Shown piece by piece: positions 23,804-37,824 of a stretch of DNA of 64,000 bases; position 1 is the stretch's first letter; the number at the start of each line of letters is the position of its first letter. The position numbers and the translations under genes are program-made. The stretch covers positions 27,099,001-27,163,000 of the forward strand of contig NC_092673.1 in the NCBI RefSeq assembly GCF_964355755.1. Reading direction: 5' to 3'. The stretch comes from Antedon mediterranea. Its lineage: Eukaryota > Echinodermata > Crinoidea > Comatulida > Antedonidae. The notes beneath the pieces are model-generated. The model worked only from the letters and a program-made list of their open reading frames with translations. It did not search any database and had not been told where the DNA came from.

Positions 23804-26800
23804 TTACAACTTAAGCGTTTGCCGATCATACTTGCTTCTTGAAGTCCACATTTTAATGGTGTTATCATCGCTGACCGTAACAAGCATCTCAGGGTCAAGT
23901 GGATTGAATGCTACCGAGTTGACAACATCGTTGTGTGACAGACGTGTCAAAAGTACACCATAATGCGTGTCCCAAATGTATGCATGTTTGTCTTCCGCCC
24001 CACTGAAAATAGAGAAAAAACTAATATTATTGGTTTCTAAAATAGAAATTCATTCATAAAACTTCAAGAACAATATATCAAAATAGCAAAAATGCTAGAG
24101 GCTAATGCCTTGGCCATGAAACTGTGAACTGATTTTTTATTTGGACCAAAGAATTTGCGATTAGTAAATAATGTTTAGTGAAACAACTATTTTTATATAT
24201 TAATGTTACCTAGCAACATACTGGTCACTGACATCAAGATAAATAAAATTGAACTCATCATTCGGTGAGTATGCCTTGTGTCCATGGAAACGCTTCACCT
24301 CAGTCATGTCATAAAGGTCAAACATTCGGATTTCAATCTCTTGGGCAATTGGTGGCAGTGCTAACGGGTCTGAGATGCGGTATTCTGGTGGCCAACAACG
24401 ACAGTTCACAAATAAAAACCTGATGGATATAAAAGATCACACAGTGCAGTAATGAATAAATAAGCATTTTACAACAGATGATATGATTATATGATATGAT
24501 TATATATGATATGACAATGATAGGATGATATGATATGACAATGATAATATGATGATGATACGATAAGACAATGATAATATGATGATTATATGATATGACA
24601 ATGATGATATGATATGACAATGATGATTATATGATATGATATGACAATTATATGATGATGATATGATATGACAATTACATGATGATTATATGATGACAAT
24701 GATGATTATATGATAAGACAATGATGATTATCTGATATGAAATTGATGATTATATGATATGACAATAATGATATGATGATGATATGACAATGATGATTAT
24801 ATGATATGACAATGATATGATGATGATATGACATTGATGATATGATATGATAAGACAATGTTGATAAGACAATGTTGATATCACAATGATGATATGATAT
24901 CACAATGATATGATGATAATATGATATGACAATGATAATATGATGATTATATGACAATGATGATATGATTATGACTATGATAATGATATGATAAGACAAT
25001 GATATGATGATGATATGACAATGATGATTATATGATACATATGACAATGATGATACTGTACAAATTCAATTCAAATCAATACTTAAAAAACTGTGTATAT
25101 TGAATTGTTGTTATCACCTTTGATCTGGCGAGAGAGCCATGCCAATAGCATGTCCATTCAACTCAATAACATGATCAACTTTATCAAAGTCAATTCCTTG
25201 TTCATCACCCAACTCAGCAGCGGCGGCGTCGTCCTGTCGGGGTAAATGGAAGACACCATTTCCCAGAGGGCCTTTTAATGTATTGCACATTTCTTTTCTG
25301 ATTTTCTTGATCCCAATTTGATGTGGAGTGTAAGCTTTAGAACCCATTGTGAAGATTAAATGCTTGATTTCTTTCGACGAGCTCCGTTTGCTCCGCCGTT
25401 TGTTCCGTAAATGTATTGCGACTTCGTGAGAATCTGAAAAACTACTGCTTGATAGGTAGTTCTCATCGTTAATGTTCTTTGAGGTCATGATATTACGTGA
25501 CCTGTCCGATTCCAAATTGAGTAACCTCCGTTCTGAGTACTGTATTGAAGGCTCATCATCTAAGCTATCTGTACTACCAAATGTAAATTTTTTACCCCAA
25601 GCTCTGATAACATCACTGGCACTTGCGCTATCCGTTGCAAACGTCCTACAGCCCAGGTCCGCGTCTGGACTGGACAGCATAGTGTCTGTCGAACTACAAA
25701 CTGACGCTGGACATTCTATGGATGGTGCTTCGCGGAAGGCTTGTCGCGATGTTGATGGGCAATCATGGGAATCTCGTTCATCTCCATTACGCGGCCACTG
25801 TGGGTTCACAAACTCTGACGGACTTTCTATTCTTGGAGATCGTATTGCTGGTGATCTTCTCGACTGGGAACCAGAAGGACTAGCTTGGGATTCTTCCATG
25901 CCAACCTCTGGATCAACACCATCAATTAAGATCTTTAGGATGTCATAATCAAGATGTCCACCTCTTCGCATCTCTGCTTCTCTGACACGCATCCAGAGTC
26001 GTTGATAGCAACTGTCTGGATCAAGTTTCGCTGCTGGAGACACACCAACAGTGTACATTCCTTTCAAAGTTGTGCGCTGACTCTTTCTCGTAAGGTCTGG
26101 TGGAGTACTACTTACATAGCTGACATCACGTTTCAGTGAAGAACTCTTTGGAACGACTCCCGTTTGCGGCATGTTTTGAATCGGTATTCTTGGTGACACT
26201 GATCTCTTAGGTTCGATCTCTCCAGTTGAAAGAGCAGGACTCAGTGGTGCTTTGAAGCAAGGTTCACTTTCACTGTGATGAAGAATTCCTGTCTCAAACG
26301 ACTGGTTAATATCTCCTTCACTACATGTTCTCTTTCCATTATGATGTGCACTATTATTGATCTCTCCCGTTCCCTCAAGATCACTCTCCCAAGCACTGAT
26401 CCTGTTCTCAATCTCACTTTCGCTAGAGCTATGGAAAAAGTCACTAGAACTTGGTACACCAGTACTTTCGGCTGTCATCTCCTTCGCGTCATCGACTGCG
26501 ATACCTCTTCCGAGAGCGCTACAGTTTGCGACCATAATGTTGCGGATGGTACTGGCATTAATGTTGAGGAACTTAAAGATACGCATGACTACAGATTCTT
26601 GCTCCGAGTCGACCTCTTGCATTGCTTTGTTTAGCCAGAGGGCTGAGCATGATGATAGATTTCCCAGGTAGTGCAAGTTACCAGACAGTAAGTATGAATT
26701 ATTCAACCAACATCCAAAAATGTCATAGGGTTTGTTTAACACACGAGCCTGAAGATAGAATTCCTCTGAAAAAAAATAACAATAAATAACCAATCAATGT

Positions 26801-29800
26801 CTTTAATATTGTATTGTATTATTTATTATATCTCTATCTTGAAAATCATATTAACGATTTAAACTTTGTAATTTAAACAGTTATCATGATTAACCTTGGT
26901 TCCCACTAGATTACATAGTAAGGAACAACTCAAATAATTTAGCCAATTACATGCGATTATTATTATTTTTTTTAATTTGGGGTAGTAACTGATCCTTCAC
27001 AAAACAGATTGGTTTGTAACCATGCGTTTGCTATGCTCCATTGGGTTTGAATTGCAACATGCTATGTCTCCAAAAAAGAAATAATATTGAGTATAAACGA
27101 GAGATTTTGAGAGGCTGCTGATATGCTATGTATAAAATGAACTATTATTATAATATACATCAAACATTATAACAAACAAACTACAGCATTATAGATGATC
27201 TGTTGATCCTTTAGTGCTTGATTACCTCCCCTAATGACAATGTACAGAAAGTGACAATGTACAGAAAGTGACAATGTACAGAAGGTGGCAATGTATAAAA
27301 GCCATTAAAAGCTTATTTCCGCTAAAAGAATTCACGAGCTAGGACAAGTTAATCTTCCGTGGGGACGTTCAATTGTAATCCATGTGTTTTGTTCTGCTAA
27401 TAGTTCATGGTTATGTTAAACGGGTTTGCTGTATACAAGTTAGTTTGATAACATCACATAATTATTATACAAAATTAATCTAAAGGCAAATGATGTGGGT
27501 CTCAGTGGCTGAAGATAAACATATTAAAATATAAAGCAAAACACATTATTCCTTTGTTAGGGATAATGAGAGTATTTGGAGAAGAATATAAAGCAGCTTA
27601 TAAGCGGTTTGGAATATCACTTGTGTATTTTCCTTGGGAATTCTCACATGATTAGAGAGCCTTGGCAGCTATAACTACCAATTTCAATCCTCTAGCTAAA
27701 AGCTTTCTTTTTCCAACATACTTTTTATTAATATTAATTTAACCATTTTTTCTATGATAGCGTGCACGCATGATGGGAAGGGTTTGCGAGCAAATGTCAC
27801 AACATGTACGTACATGATTTGTGACGTTTCCTCTCAAACCCTTCAAATGGATTGCACAATGACGTTACTTGCGAAATCAAGCTATTTGCTATAAACCTTT
27901 GTATATCCAAAATGTCTGCAAGCTTACACACACGACATAAGAATTAAATAATATTGTTTAAAGTTAATTTTAAATTCTAGATATGCCTAAAGTCTGGTGC
28001 ACACTATAGCTATCGACTGAGCCAACTGGGACAAGTAACACTTTGCTCAAAGTATGCGCCGGAGAATTTGTGAGGAATCGGCCATGCGTTCCGCTGAGGA
28101 AAATATCTATCGTGTTTACTCTTTTTTGGTACGCGTGTCATTTTCCTCAAGTGTGCGCCGAACATGAGCTAATAGCTCACTAAAAAATGACATGTTCTAA
28201 TTTATTATAATATGTCAGCGCGAGCCATATATCTAATCAGAAAAACCCGTTTAGTGTGCGTCCGATCAAAGTTTGCGGCAAATTTTTGATTAAGCAAAGC
28301 ATTACTCATGCCAGTTGGCTCAGTCAAAACCTTCTGGATTCCCGCTCTATATATTGATCTTGTTTACATTCAAGATATTCCGAATTCTCATTTGTTCGTT
28401 TGTGAATTCCGAATGAAGTTCATGAATATACATTAGTAAATGTACTGGATCCCACGGGAAAGATGAATCTAGCAACATTAATGCATGCTTTTAAAAATCC
28501 TGTTAAAAAGATATTTTCTGGCACATTTGCTTAATGTATTGTAAAGATAGGATTACTACACATTAATGTTTTATGCACATATAGAGTCAAATTTGCTATG
28601 TTCTTTTATGGTGAAAATGTTGAATATAACAATGCTCTTTGTGTACAGGTACATGGTCATGGATGCTGGACTTTTTAGTAGTTGTTTTTTCATTCAGAGA
28701 CATTTTTTGTTTGTTCTCCTATTGCACATTTTAATATAATAATTTAGGCTTATAAATATATAGTGCTTTATACGAACGCCTCAATGTACTTTACAATAAA
28801 GACGGCATACAAAATAAACCGTTGAAATTTATATTAAAAGCTGCTTAGCCGATATAAAAATAACTGATAATTGATTGATAAACAGGCATTGTGGATACAA
28901 TTCTCAAATAAATAAATAAATAATAAATTCATGTCGTCATGTAAAACCTGTTTTGCGATGACTAAACATCCAAATATTTTGTTGAACTATTTATTTCAAA
29001 AACTACGTATTATTATTGTTGAATATTATTCATTTCATATGTTTTAAAAATAAAATTGTTTAATTGATAGTTTTTGTAGTTAATCCAGTTAAAACTGCTC
29101 GACAGTAATTATGAAAAAATGAGTCATAGAAGAATCTGTTGCATTTGGACTGACGCCAACTATAATGAACATTAGATATGACATGTCACCTTGACTTAAT
29201 AAAGCCGCATCAAACCCACCCATTTGCCGGCCCGAGTATGTCTGTCTGTCTGTAGGTCTGTTGTCTAAATATGTTATTCATTTTGTAGGAATTGACTGTA
29301 AGGAACGAATCAATGGTTTAGCATTTTGACATAGTTATGCTATGTTTTTACTATGTGACTATGAAATCATACATAACGGCAATTTTTGTATCATTACTAG
29401 TTAAATCGGTGTACTAATCAAATTATGATCCTAGCACAGCTTATTTAGAAGGTATGGTTAGTTTGTTGTGAGCATGTGCAGGTCATGGTCAATTAACAGG
29501 CAATATTTTCAGTGCAGCATAGCCAAATGAAAACACACTGATTTAGTTCATTTTGGTTGAGCCTGGTGTCTTCAAATTTCATTTTTTTCCTATTCAGTGT
29601 TACTGTTAGTTATAAATAATGAAATGAATTTCTTAAATTGTGTAGCCAAAGATGAAATACAAAACTAGCAGGGCACTCAGAGAATGTAAACCTCCACCAG
29701 GCATATACAAAAGGAATCACATGTTAACATACAGGATGAAACCATCCTTAAAATCTTATGAAAATAGGTTAATAACTTTTTGAGAAATCCTGCTAACTTT

Positions 29801-31068
29801 AGAAAGAACACACACACCCAACTGACCGGAAGTAACTATGTTTTCTAACATCAAATTCAGATTTATCTGCAGTTATTGTTAAGTTAATCAAAATTGTTTA
29901 ATGATTTTGTTTGATTGCAATTCCATATTAATCAGTTAAATGTCTACCTTTGATATTGAAGACTGCTATTTCGCCAGATGTACTGTTAGGTCCAAAGTGA
30001 ACACCTGATACCAGTAGAAGTGTGTCTGTAGCATTGAATTGTGAGAACTGAGTGTACTGCCACCTAAATAGTTCCTTCATGCTCTGACTGTAGCGGATCG
30101 ATGCTGGAGGACCGGTCTTCCAAACCTGCAGTGTCAAATATTTTTTTACAAAATAAAAGAGTTTATTGTGATATAGTTACATTGGTTGACAATATAAAAA
30201 CATACCATACTATTAGGAAACCTCCCAGGGTAAAGTTTGCACTGTATATCACCAAGTACTCCCTCCATGCTCTAGAGTGCAATCTCTCCCAAAATTTAGA
30301 CTGAATATGTACCCATATGACTGCTCAATTCCTAATGTAATCCACTCGCTAATTTTTGCCAGATTACATATCCAGACCCTTAGCACTACTCGGTCATATA
30401 TGGTAAAAGTTATACCTTCACAACCCGAAACTAACAAAGGAGTCTCCCAAAAAATACATAATTTAAAAAAAAAACAATTGAAATATATTATATTAAATTA
30501 AAAAGCAAATTCAATATATGTTATCAAACTATTTTGAAAATTACCTTCATCAACTCTCCCAATACTTGAGGTAAAATGGGTCCCAAATTTATTAATTAAA
30601 AACACCAAACTTTCCAGAAAACCAGACATATTAGGTCAGCCCAAAGATGTCCGTTATTGGGAGAGTTGACTGTACTCTAAAAATTGTACATAAACTTTTT
30701 CTTTATATTACCTTTATGGTACCATCTTTTGAACAAGAGGAGAACATTTTGCCATTGTGTGAGAAACTGACGTGCAGCACTTGATCCGTGTGTTCCCGTA
30801 GCACCTGACATTGCACCTTAGGTGTGTGATACGCAAGCCGCTTGAATTCACGACGATATGATTGCTGGTTTTTGGGCAGCTTTATAGATGTGTCTATCTT
30901 CCATTCGCGATATAGCAGTTGTTTCCATAGTAACTCGTCGTGGCTGATCCGTAGCCATGATTTGCAAGTGAGGGCGCATCGTTGGAGCTCCTTGGACGAG
31001 AGGAAACTGAAGATGTGTAGGATGAGGCTATCTGGCAGACACAGCCAGATGCCGTGTTTGCTAGCCAT
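23804..31068 (-). CDS. FBXW5: F-box/WD repeat protein 5 (FBXW5), complete coding region
   Basis: Coding exons in order are 31068-30712, 30125-29948, 26765-25118, 24419-24210 and 24002-23804, all in frame, giving 863 residues. The family is a substrate receptor for SCF and CUL4-DDB1 ubiquitin ligases. The F-box lies at residues about 9-50 (LPDSLILHIFSFLSSKELQR). WD repeats follow (LREHTDQVLHVSFSHNGK; NKPYDIFGCWLNNSYLLSGN), with the later ones after the insert (HLIFTMGSKAYTPHQIGIKK; the last exon has AYIWDTHYG and NDVVNSVAFNP). Human FBXW5 is 566 residues. The extra length is a Ser-rich, low-complexity insert at residues about 265-640 within the third coding exon. A 3' splice site sits one base before the start codon, so a noncoding 5' exon lies upstream. 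Confidence 0.96.
24478..25052. repeat. ATGATATGA/ATGACAATGATG tandem repeat in FBXW5 intron 4
   Basis: A short, impure tandem repeat fills most of the intron between the last-but-two and last-but-one coding exons. Its period drifts among 8-, 12- and 15-bp units. The His/Ile/Tyr-rich minus-strand reading frames come from this repeat and are not genes. Confidence 0.9.
27234..27300. repeat. 17-bp tandem repeat, four copies
   Basis: GACAATGTACAGAAAGT is repeated about four times, with the last copy degenerating to GGCAATGTATAAAAG. Confidence 0.8.
27777..27845. repeat. Imperfect palindrome of about 68 bp
   Basis: The left arm (AAGGGTTTGCGAGCAAATGT, then CACAACATGTAC) and the right arm (GTACATGATTTGTGACG to CAAACCCTT) are inverted copies with several mismatches around a central GTAC. 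It is probably a small foldback element. Confidence 0.6.
28015..28325. mobile_element. Inverted-repeat element (GACTGAGCCAACTGG ends)
   Basis: GACTGAGCCAACTGG at 28015-28029 is perfectly inverted at 28311-28325, with weaker pairing continuing inward. At about 311 bp and without coding sequence it has MITE proportions. True termini may lie slightly outside; no target duplication is clear. Confidence 0.55.
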
Positions 31069-31254
31069 TCTGTAAAAAAAAATAAAAAAATCAACATATA
31101 ATAAAAGTCACAATCATTCTCTGTTTTGCTTCGAATTGAAAAATAATTAACGTGTTATAAAAATTAATTAATCCTTACTGTACTTTTGTATAACCAATCC
31201 TTTGGACACCTGTATTAAGTGGTTAAAATGAACAAAGGGCAATATTTATTGTAG

Positions 31255-31350
31255 TATACCAATCCCTATTTAGGGGACACCCCAATTAAGGGGACACTTA
31301 GTCTTTGTTGGGTCCTGAAAAGGTGTCCCCTTAACAGAGGTTCTAATGTA
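31255..31350. repeat. GGGGACACC-family copy
   Basis: CCCTATTTAGGGGACACC, AATTAAGGGGACACTT, GTTGGGTCCTGAA and GGTGTCCCCTTAACAGAGG match the family head at 1254, here in inverted orientation. Confidence 0.65.
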
Positions 31351-32104
31351 TTATGCAAGAACTAGATAAAGCTGTATTCGTGCAATCTCAGAACACTTAA
31401 ATTACACATTGCATAGCCTACTAAATATCAGTATCCTAGCCAATAGTAAATTGAATAAATATTATTTGTTCGCAATGATAAGTATTGACATTTTGGTAAC
31501 CAGCATTTCCTTTAAAAGCCAAAGATGGTCACGCAGGTTAGGCCCTGACGTATGCCAACAGGTTTAAGAGCGAAAGATAAAAGCAGGCCTACAAATGAGG
31601 TCTGAAGGTCGTCGGCCTATAGTATCATACCCAAGTTCATCACTAATTTATTTAAAAAAACATTTTACTGTAAATTCAAGGTATTGCAACTGGTTTTGGC
31701 TGGATTCCCTCTTTTCCTACTAATTCAATCAAACTGTATTAAGATGAATTACTGTAGATAATAATATATAAGATAATTCGTAGTAGTAGTAGTCGGCTGA
31801 AAAGACAAATTTATTTTTAATGTAAAGTCCCTGTGTAAGCTTTGCAAGTTCAAAAAGCTACGGTATTTTAAAACTATTTTTTGGCAATTTTTTTACATAC
31901 AAATTTTAAATGTAATGCAATGTTCAATATATTTGGAAGTAATAATTATGTACATATTTTCATCTGATTCCGACATATGGCATTGCATGCACAGTATCAT
32001 AGGCAAGTTCTATAATACAGTTATCATATGTATCAAACTTGTAATATCAAATCAAATGGTACAGTAAGCAGTGATATAAAACATATAAAGCACTGACTTA
32101 TAAG

Positions 32105-32378
32105 TTAAAGATGTATTGTCCCTCAAAATCGTGAAAAATAAAGATTTATAAAATCAGACTTGTAATAACCCATTTTCAAGTTTTAATGAAGTTATTCACT
32201 TCCTAGAAAGAAAAAAAATAATAATAATTTCACAAACGAAGCAGTTATACTTAACCAAAAACCCATTGACAGCTTGTTTTATCTATCCAATTTTTGGTCA
32301 AAGTGATTAACTATTATGTGACATTAAAATGGCATATTAAAAAAAAAATTATTTTTTCAGGGGGACAAAAATCGTTAA
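32105..32378. mobile_element. TTAA-ended MITE family, copy 3
   Basis: The left end TTAAAGATGTATTGTCCC is intact; the right end (GGGGGACAAAAATCGTTAA) is degenerate. Internally AATTTTTGGTCAAAGTG and AACTATTATGTGACATTAAA match the other copies. Confidence 0.65.
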
Positions 32379-33107
32379 TATACTGTAGTTTTAATAATTT
32401 GTTTTCAGAATAAATCTTAACACTAAAGCATTAGTAGATTCCCATCTGTTTTAAGTACATTCTTTTAAATATTTATTTTTACTGATATTTCTTTTACAGA
32501 TCTTGAGTGTCTCCTTCTTTTTCCTGAAGCAGTAGATACGCCCTAGATTACTAAAGTAAATTTTAACTTGAGTTAAATTTTTATTTTACAACTGTCCCTT
32601 GGTGACCTTTCATTTTACCTTTAAAACTAGGCTCTTGCGCGTCACGTAAAGTCGGTATAATTAACTGATTTATTTCTACTTTCATTTTCATAATTTAAAA
32701 TCAACACTGGATTAATAAAAGATTGACAAAAAGATTAGTTACATTTGAATCACAAATATCTTATTTATTAATTATAAAGTTTGCAGTGTTTTCTCTCCGA
32801 GCCACCAAACTAGTTTTTTTTACTAAACTATACTGTAAAAAAAAATCAAAGTATTCACTTAAGTTTAAATCAAGAGTCCAATATCTGCCAAGATGTATTC
32901 TCTCCCAAACATTTTTAAAGGTGAATAAAATCAACTGTTTGTAGTTTTAGTAAGGTTATTCTCTTTTTAAGCAGAAAAAAAAACAAACAAAGAAATGATT
33001 TCGCCATAGAGATATTATCTCTATGATTTCACTTACAAAAAGACAAAATAATTTGTAAAAACTCTAATGTGCTTCTGGATAACTATTTATTATTTCCATA
33101 CATTTTT

Positions 33108-33642
33108 GTAGTTAATTGTTTTTTATTTATTTTTTATTCAATTTCTGCCATACATTACAAAGAAGACAAAACAGTTATAAAAAGAGGCAAGGAAAGACCA
33201 AACAGGTGCTAAACACCTATGCTAGTTGGTAAACCCAGAACAGAGCACAGAAAGATGAAATAAAAATAATTACGTTCTACAATTAAAGCATCTACAAGAA
33301 AGCAACCAACTACACACATTTTCAATATCAAAATCATTTAAAAAAATAAATATTGAGATAATTTATTAATTTGGTTTAAAAGAACTAAATATTTAAGTTG
33401 CGAATTTTACCGGGTAAATTCTGGTAACATGTGGGATATATGATTGAAAAGAAGATTCAGTTCTGCAGCGACAAATATCAAAAAGAGTACCAACAGAAGA
33501 AGAGCTACGAGTAACACGTTGTGGATTGCGGATATTAAATAAATTGTCAATATTAAATAATTTAACAGGAAAAATAGCATTCAACAAAAAATTGTTCTTC
33601 AGGGAGACAATATCTTTGAAATACAAGTACACCATTACCAAT
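33108..33642 (-). mobile_element. LINE 3' end, 5'-truncated
   Basis: On the minus strand a translation ending at 33393 reads NIDNLFNIRNPQRVTRSSSS, later CRTESSFQSYIPHVTRIYP, resembling the C-terminal end of CR1/L2-type reverse transcriptase ORFs. It is followed by about 280 bp of noncoding sequence and an AATAAAAAATAAATAAAAA tail. Family assignment is by pattern only. Confidence 0.55.
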
Positions 33643-36600
33643 CCTACATTTTCTACTAATTTCTATGGCCCATTAATTCTTGTAGCACCCTCTATTAAAA
33701 TATTGGATTTTGCAGGTCTTCAGAGGCCAGAGTTGACCCAGTAAGTTCGCAGTCCCTTTGGACTGTGTGGAGGCCTTTTTGATATATAAACAATGGATTT
33801 TATTAGAATTTATTCAAACCATGCTACTTCTATGCAAACAAAATTGGTTATCAAGTACTGTTATTTGGTTTTTGTTTTCCTTGTGCATCAAAGTTTTTTG
33901 GGACATTCCGATTCTCTGGTGCCACAAGCATGCTCTCAAATTTGGTAAACACAGCCGATGATGCGTGCAGTATGTAAAGAAGAATTTTTTTAAATAATAA
34001 ATTAGTTGAGTATGCTAAACTAAGTACCAAAATCGTGTCAATCATACCCTGGAGTATTTATACAATAAAACTTGTCTTGCATCAGTGTTCTCAGCTATCG
34101 TTAATTACACGCTTCAAGTATCAACTGTACAACAATGTAATCCATGGATTTAAAGTTTATTTCTATGGAAACGGTAATATATCTAGAAAAATTTGCTAAC
34201 ATTTCAAGTAAAAAAAAAATCGCAAAAATAAAAGATCATGAAATAGTTGGAAAAATTTAGGGACACAAATTTTGTTAAAGGGCTGTACAGAATTTCTTTG
34301 GAAACGGTAATATATCTTTACAAATTTGATAAAATAAAAAATCATAGATTTATAGAAATGATTGTATTATTAGTAGGAATCACATTTCAAGGGATGTCCT
34401 TTTGAATTTGGTGGGGGGGGGGGGGGGGGTGTCCAAAAGGAGGTATTCTACTGTATTTCTGCTGGTCACCAGAACAATGTTTCTGGAATTATTTAACGGA
34501 TTGATTTCAGATTACTTATTTCAATTCAATATTTTAATTTTTTTTTTTTGTGACCGCAAATCAAACTTCACCCTTGCCCATTTTCGTAGTATCTACACTA
34601 TCAATTATCAATATTTTTTGTTCATTTAAATTTGAATCTTTCATTTAATTAAAAAGAATTACAATCAGTAAAATATTTCAATTTAGAAGCAAAGCAGAGT
34701 GTCCCCTCAAGGCTTTTACAAAATCCGATATACGAGATATTGATATTTTAATTTTTATAGCTGGGCGAAATTACAAGTGGCTTGAGAATGATCTAGGAAA
34801 GACAACGATCTACCTTAATGAACATTCCCAATTGGTTAGGATAATTGAATATGACAACAACTGGTGAATTTAAATATGCTGTCACAGTAATTACCAATGG
34901 CAAACCCACAAATATTTTAGTACACAGTTCAATAGAACATGGTACCATGTCATTTAGTCAGGGGATATACATTTATGTATTCATGTATCAACATTTTTAT
35001 AATTTTTTTGATGGACTACACTGAAGTTATTTTTTTTTTCCTAAACCATTTTCGTAGTATTATCAATATTTTTTATTCATTTAAATTTGAATCTTTCATT
35101 TAATTTTAAAAGAATTACAATCAGTAAAGTATTTCAATTAAGAAGCAAAATCCGATATACAAGATCTGTTAGTGTGCAGTCTTTCAATTCCGACCTACTC
35201 TCTGACGGAATGAAGAAACTGCCAAGGCTATGCATCTAAAAGTTCCTTTGATTACAAGATATTTATCTAAATTTTAATATAAAAAAATGTATTGTTGTAT
35301 TGTAAATTTGTATTCATAATCTTCTTATTTATAGATTTAAAAAGTGTTTGTATAAATATTATCCATAATTATTTCAATAAATCCGGAATGTTTCCAACCA
35401 GGGGACAGAACAAAAAAATTTCATCATTATCGAAGACACCAAATACTATACTAACTACTGTAAGGCTTTTTAAAATCATTTTATTAAGCAGGCTTATTTA
35501 TACATGTATATCATTGTAAAGCTGACCTAAATGGGACAAAATGTCTGAATTATTCCAGTAGGAATCGCCATGGGGTCAAAATCGCTGACCCCTGCTATCC
35601 TTTCAAACAAGAAATTTCATGAAAAAAAAAAATTATTTATTTAAAATTAAAATTTTACTTTATTATAAATTTATTACGGTATTGGCATAGAATTATATGT
35701 AACTGAAACTACAATAATCTTACACAAATAAATCATTGGTTTTGGTTTAATGTTTGTGTACTGTGCGACAAAAGTGTTTATGAAATGCCAACTGGGAATT
35801 AATTAAATCTTACTGAGAGTGCTCTCTGAGGTCACGGCTTTAAGTCGCTACTCAGCCAGATTAGTAATTGTCACATCAGTAAATAAACATAGTTTTAATT
35901 TGTTTTCCGTTTCATATTTAGTTACCTTTATTGTCACTAGATTAGGAACAACTACTTGAAATCTTGATATTTGTGTATTTGTATGGATTTTATTAAAATC
36001 CACACAAACTGAATACAAAAAATAGTAGTAGATAAAAGTAATAAAATATTAAATCAATCGTGTTGCGTAGCACTTTGTGTAAATTATATAAATCATACTG
36101 TTAAATTATTGAAACAGTGCTTATATTCGGAACATGATCTCATAATCGCGTCGAGTATTGTTCATTGGCGAAAGTTCCTGATTTTTTAGTTTTATGTTAA
36201 ATGTCTCTGATAATTGACCGAGTACAATATAATGGTCAAATTTCAATTTCCAGATTATTTCTTTCTTTCATTGTAAATTTGAGAGAAGATATGACAAAAA
36301 AATACATTTTAATTAAAATATAACTCAAATGAAAACAAAATAAAAATATATGGTACCATTATTCAAAAATGTTATTATCTCAAAATCAATTAATGTTTAA
36401 TCACTAGGGATGTTGTTTAGTACCCTTTATTTTGTATATATTTTCTAAATTTATCATCACTAATTTGCCATAATGTTAAACAAAAATAAACCTAAAACAG
36501 AACAAAAGTAAACCAATGAGGCAGAATTACCAAAACACAATATAACAATTTAGATATCTTGCTCCCTCTCTATGGCCTCTATTACTTTAAAGTCTTCACC

Positions 36601-36689
36601 ATTTGTGGAGAAGGGAGGGGGGGCTAGGTTACACTCCTCTTTCCTTCAGTGACTTGCGGGCAACCCCTTCACCGCCGCGGCCACTGATA

Positions 36690-36960
36690 ACATTGTACAA
36701 AATATGAATCTCTTTATAAATACTGATATACAACAATAATAATTAATATTATTCTATAAACTTTACCACAATGTATTGTCAACCAATGGGTAAAACCTAC
36801 ACGATGAACATAGGAATAAAAATCTTTTTTATTATCTCAAAATCAATCCTACAACCGCCACTAATAAATTACAGTATATGAATCTGTTTATAAATACTGT
36901 ACTGTACAACAATAATGTTATTCTATAAACTTACCACAATGTTACTCAATGGGTATAAAC
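36690..36960. repeat. Local direct duplication
   Basis: Two copies (about 36690-36795 and 36855-36960) share TATGAATCT, TTTATAAATACTG, ACAACAATAAT, ATTCTATAAACTT and ACCACAATGT in the same order, about 165 bp apart, with diverged spacers. Confidence 0.6.
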
Positions 36961-37596
36961 AAACATCACATGAAACACACACAATGAAGGGAAGTGTGAC
37001 GACTCACAACAAAGACCATATTAAAATGTGCAATGGCTCAAAGGTGTACATTTACACGTTATTTATACCATGTTTGTAGTAATGGAAATATGAAAATTGG
37101 TTTCATTTAGACAGGAAACAGAAATTAGTCTTCATCGAACTATTGTGGTTTCACTCTAATGTGTTATTGGCAACTTGGTTTATTCCACTTCGGCAACAGA
37201 TGGGGTAAAAAAGGAACTGAAATATTAAGATACTAACACAAAGGAAATGTAGGGTTTATGCTATGACATCATAAATACCTTGGTACCGATTCAAATCTTT
37301 AATGTGTTTTTTTTTAAAGGGCCAAAAATTCTGAATTATTTATACAATACTGAGTAATACTATAGGATGGATTGGGTATAGAGAGTACTTTAGGGTTATA
37401 ATTAAATACACATTTTGTTTGAAAGGTCAAGCTATGAATGCCAAACATGGAAATTGAAAGAAGCCAAGTTATACCCTATATTTAGCCCGTCTTATCCCAC
37501 TTTGCCTTCTACTGCTAGGCTTAGGGAATTTTGATACATAAACAGACCGTTTTTGGTCATGACACATAATTTGTAAAGTGGAGAAATAAGTTAAGG

Positions 37597-37824
37597 TATA
37601 AACAACAATTATTATCAAATGGGACCTGTATAACATTTGAAGAAAACAACAAGTATTGTCAAATGGGACCTGTATAACATTTGAAGAAAACAACAAGTAT
37701 TGTCAAATGGGACCTGTATAACATTTGAAGAAAACAACAAGTATTGTCAAATGGGACCTGTATAACATTTGAAGAAAACAACAAGTATTGTCAAATGGGA
37801 CCTGTATAACATTTGAAGAAAATT
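37597..37824. repeat. 44-bp minisatellite, five copies
   Basis: Unit AACAAGTATTGTCAAATGGG, then ACCTGTATAACATTTGAAGAAAAC, repeated head to tail. The first copy differs slightly and the last three are virtually identical. Confidence 0.9.

Larger units (their letters stand above)
26766..29947. other. FBXW5 large intron with mixed repeats
   Basis: The longest intron of the gene. It holds the 17-bp repeat at 27234, the palindrome at 27777 and the inverted-repeat element at 28015. At 29660-29830 there is an unclassified sequence (CAGGGCACTCAGAGAATG, then ACCTCCACCAGGCA) that looks like a LINE 3' fragment. I see no exon in it. Confidence 0.5.

Noticed and set aside
24333-25047. His/Ile/Tyr-rich minus-strand frames in an FBXW5 intron
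   Set aside because: They translate an ATGATATGA simple repeat and cross a splice site into exon sequence.
25472-25948. 158-codon plus-strand frame
   Set aside because: Antisense shadow of the large FBXW5 coding exon.
36540-36680. GC-rich minus-strand segment open for about 20 codons (VISGRGGEGVARKSLKERGV)
   Set aside because: No matching donor or upstream exon, no family resemblance, and it borders a local duplication.
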